A stretch of 64,000 nucleotides of DNA, taken from Sinonovacula constricta (taxonomy: Eukaryota; Mollusca; Bivalvia; Cardiida; Solecurtidae). Position numbers and translations under genes: made by a program. The notes beneath the pieces were generated by a model. It did not search any database. It saw nothing but the letters and a program-made list of their open reading frames with translations, and was not told the DNA's origin. The DNA is taken from the NCBI GenBank assembly GCA_007844125.1, contig CM017561.1, positions 63,221,256 through 63,285,255 on the forward strand, in the 5' to 3' direction. The stretch's first letter is position 1, and each line of letters starts with the position of its first letter. Shown here piece by piece: positions 61,701 to 64,000 of the stretch.

Positions 61701-63553
61701 TTTAGTCTTATTTATGAAGTGTTTAGTTTTGAAATGAGAGTTATTGTTAGTTGCTCAATTTACTAAATTATTTCACAACTTTTACCATTACAGCTTAAAT
61801 ACGATATCTAAAATGTATTCTATTCAATTAAGTTTATCACATTCCTACACAAAATGAGACAATTCCTATAAGTGTGTATATGTTTGTTAGTGGTTACTCT
61901 ATTCAAATAGGCCAATTAGCAACATAAGAAAATCTTTGCAGAGTTGATTGGCCTGTGACAGGGTCATAAATCTACCATATTTTTCACATATTTAATACAT
62001 TCTTTTCACATGTATGCTAGATGTTCTTGTGTAATGTTTTAATCCGTGTGTTTGATATGTCACTTTCCTGGCAGTTGTTATTTTGCTTGTAAAGAAAAAT
62101 ATGCTTTATCTTTATTTACTGCATTGATATTATTAAAAACATCTCAAATCTCAAAACTATAATATTTATATAATAAGAAAATAAACAACACTCTCAGGAA
62201 AGATGTCTATTGTGTCATTGTCTCTATGGGCAAACTATCAATATAAGTGCAATTAATGTACTTCCAATGCACAAAATCTACTTACACTTTATATAATACA
62301 TGTATCCCAATTTAGTTCAATTTCATTTAAATATCATTGATAAAAGTGTTAATTTGCTTCAAAACATTCATTATGTGTAATGAAATATCCACAGTCTTCC
62401 AAACTGTCTAAGCTTGGGCTGGCTATCGCCACCAAGTGGTGAAATCCAGTTACTTGAATCGCTAAAGGGTCCTGAGGAAGGGTCAATTCTGAATGGGGTC
62501 CACGCATAGAACATGTATACCAAATATCAATTAACTAACTCTTGTAGTTTTTTAAAAGATTTTCAAAGTGGAAAATGGTCAGGCTACTGGCAGTCATGCT
62601 AATTGATGGATCAATTATTTCTATAGAACATATTTCTTTAAACAATTTTGATAGAAAGTTACCAAAGGCATACATCTAACACTGTATGTTTTGTGCCCAA
62701 GAGGGTCCACAATAGTTTGCAATATTGCCACGTCCCTGGATGCTATGCATTTTTAGAGAGCAATATTCTTTGTCAATCTTGATATAGGGCCACCCAAGTA
62801 ACATTTTTACTTAATATCAAGCACAAGGTTCTGTACTTTTTGACAAATATTTTCTAAGTTGAAGCATAGAGTCTTATTTGGAAAATGGCCACACCGCCTT
62901 CCTTGTTTCCATTCTGTTATGGAAAAAAACTGACTTAAGCTTGAGTATATGTCTCTTGATAAGGCCCGAATGGCTAACACTCAAGAATGAGTGGTATCTA
63001 ATTTCAATGAAAACAAAGGTTTGTGTTAAAAAAGGCTTGTAAAAGATATATATACACAACAAATAAATGGTAAATAGCAAACACACACAACGAACACTAA
63101 CAAATACATGTACAAGGAAAAGGTTTATAAATGGTTGATGATAATTTAGCAGTAAATTTGTTCTGTCTTCTTATCACTTGCAATATTCAGTATAAATATA
63201 CATTTAACCAAGGTAACATAACATCCCTGCATGAAAGACATATAACATTATTAAGAAACAATTTCATTCAAACCAAGAATCAAAGAAAACGGAGCAAAAA
63301 TTCAATTTAAAGTAAAAAACAATCTGCCTTACTTTTGACACTTCTTAAATGCCTTTCGGGTTGGCTCCTTTTTTCCACAGTTGGAACAATTCCTCAGTTG
63401 AACAACTTGGAGAAATTTTTCCTGAAGTTGTCTTGTCAAGTCATCCGCTTTATTTCCACCTGGATTTAGAGGATCCGATAGAATAATCATCTTGGGGCCT
63501 TTTGAGGTCACTGTCATCGTCATTTGGATTATCGTTGCATTTGAAATAGGTAT
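58723..63553 (-). CDS. MYND-type zinc-finger protein, 3' part only (three exons)
   Basis: Minus-strand exons in transcript order: about 63553-63333 (5' border uncertain), 60513-60458 and 58778-58723 (stop TAA). Junctions are AA/A and G/TG, in phase. The joined protein ends in a MYND finger: CSNCGKKEP, KKCQKCRDES, YYCGRDCQ, VEDWKNKHKQEH, then eight residues to the stop. MYND fingers bind two zinc ions and mediate protein-protein contacts, often with Pro-rich partners. The usual last Cys (HKxxC) is His here. Upstream residues (KMIILSDPLNPGGNKADDLT) match no family I can name. If 63553 is an acceptor, earlier exons lie beyond the window; alternatively an ATG at 63523 is the start. Introns (2.8 and 1.7 kb) hold no recognisable gene. 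Confidence 0.7.
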
Positions 63554-64000
63554 CTACAATTATACAATTGGATACTTGAAAGTAATATATGATAAGATGT
63601 TACTTATGGGGATGGGTAGAATATCAATGGAACAAACATATAGTCAACTAAAAACTATATTCAATCAGAAAAAAAATGCTGTATTTAATGTAAAGGCATG
63701 TAAAGAACACATGATATAATACCACACAAAAACATTCAGAAACCAGCGGAGCATGTCCTTAATAAACAACATACACATACCCACAATGAAAACTGACATA
63801 TTTTAATGCACACAAACATTAGCTAATGAAGCATAGGTTAACAGAGATCTTTAAAATGTTTATGTACAGTTTTCAAACTGTCTCATAATGATAGGGACCT
63901 AGGGATTTCAATGAGAACTAAAATTCAGTATTCGAGTACTCAGTCCATTTTCCAATCCGGTACTTGAGTACTCGGTCATTTTTCCTATCGACACTCATGT
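63554..64000. other. Right edge, no feature seen
   Basis: AT-rich sequence upstream of the first visible MYND-gene exon. The terminal 90 bases have a GAGTACTC-type duplicated motif (TTCGAGTACTCAGTC and TTGAGTACTCGGTC). No coding signal. Confidence 0.4.

Overview
The window is invertebrate nuclear DNA: AT-rich, intron-rich, with GT/AG-spliced genes and many degraded transposons. A bivalve or related lophotrochozoan is the best fit. This rests on a galaxin-like/VWA secreted protein, a mitochondrial-clan P450, tRNA-derived SINEs and AGGTCA-rich tandem repeats of a kind I associate with mollusc genomes. The phylum is an inference. All gene models were built by hand from splice signals, reading phase and protein similarity; no alignment or search was run.

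Layout. (1) 57-20905 (+): a 13-exon gene for a predicted 3,552-residue secreted protein. Its order is signal peptide, galaxin-like Cys-Cys repeats, VWA, galaxin, VWA, galaxin, VWA, Thr/Pro mucin-like tract, galaxin block, second Thr/Pro tract, near-identical galaxin block, and a Lys/Glu-rich coiled coil of about 590 residues. The last 7.2 kb are one exon. (2) 20966-24297: intergenic, with SINE debris and one orphan exon-like site. (3) 24298-37059 (-): complete 13-exon ACTR8 (actin-related protein 8, INO80 complex), 595 residues, with a dead Tigger/pogo-like transposon and a tRNA-SINE in its introns. (4) 37100-46180: repeat-rich spacer. It holds a roughly 250-bp repeat in inverted copies near both neighbouring genes, a roughly 3-kb foldback element built of 62-bp monomers, and the 3' end of a LINE. 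(5) 46192-52715 (+): an 8-exon mitochondrial-clan cytochrome P450, 521 residues. (6) 52800-58720: AT-rich intergenic DNA with a 430-bp MITE. (7) 58723-63553 (-): the last three exons of a MYND zinc-finger gene whose 5' part lies beyond the window.

The genes have no evident functional link. The two most unusual objects are the galaxin/VWA/mucin/coiled-coil gene, with its internally homogenised modules, and the foldback element, whose monomers each pair an octamer-like ATGCAAAT with an inverted CCAAT box.
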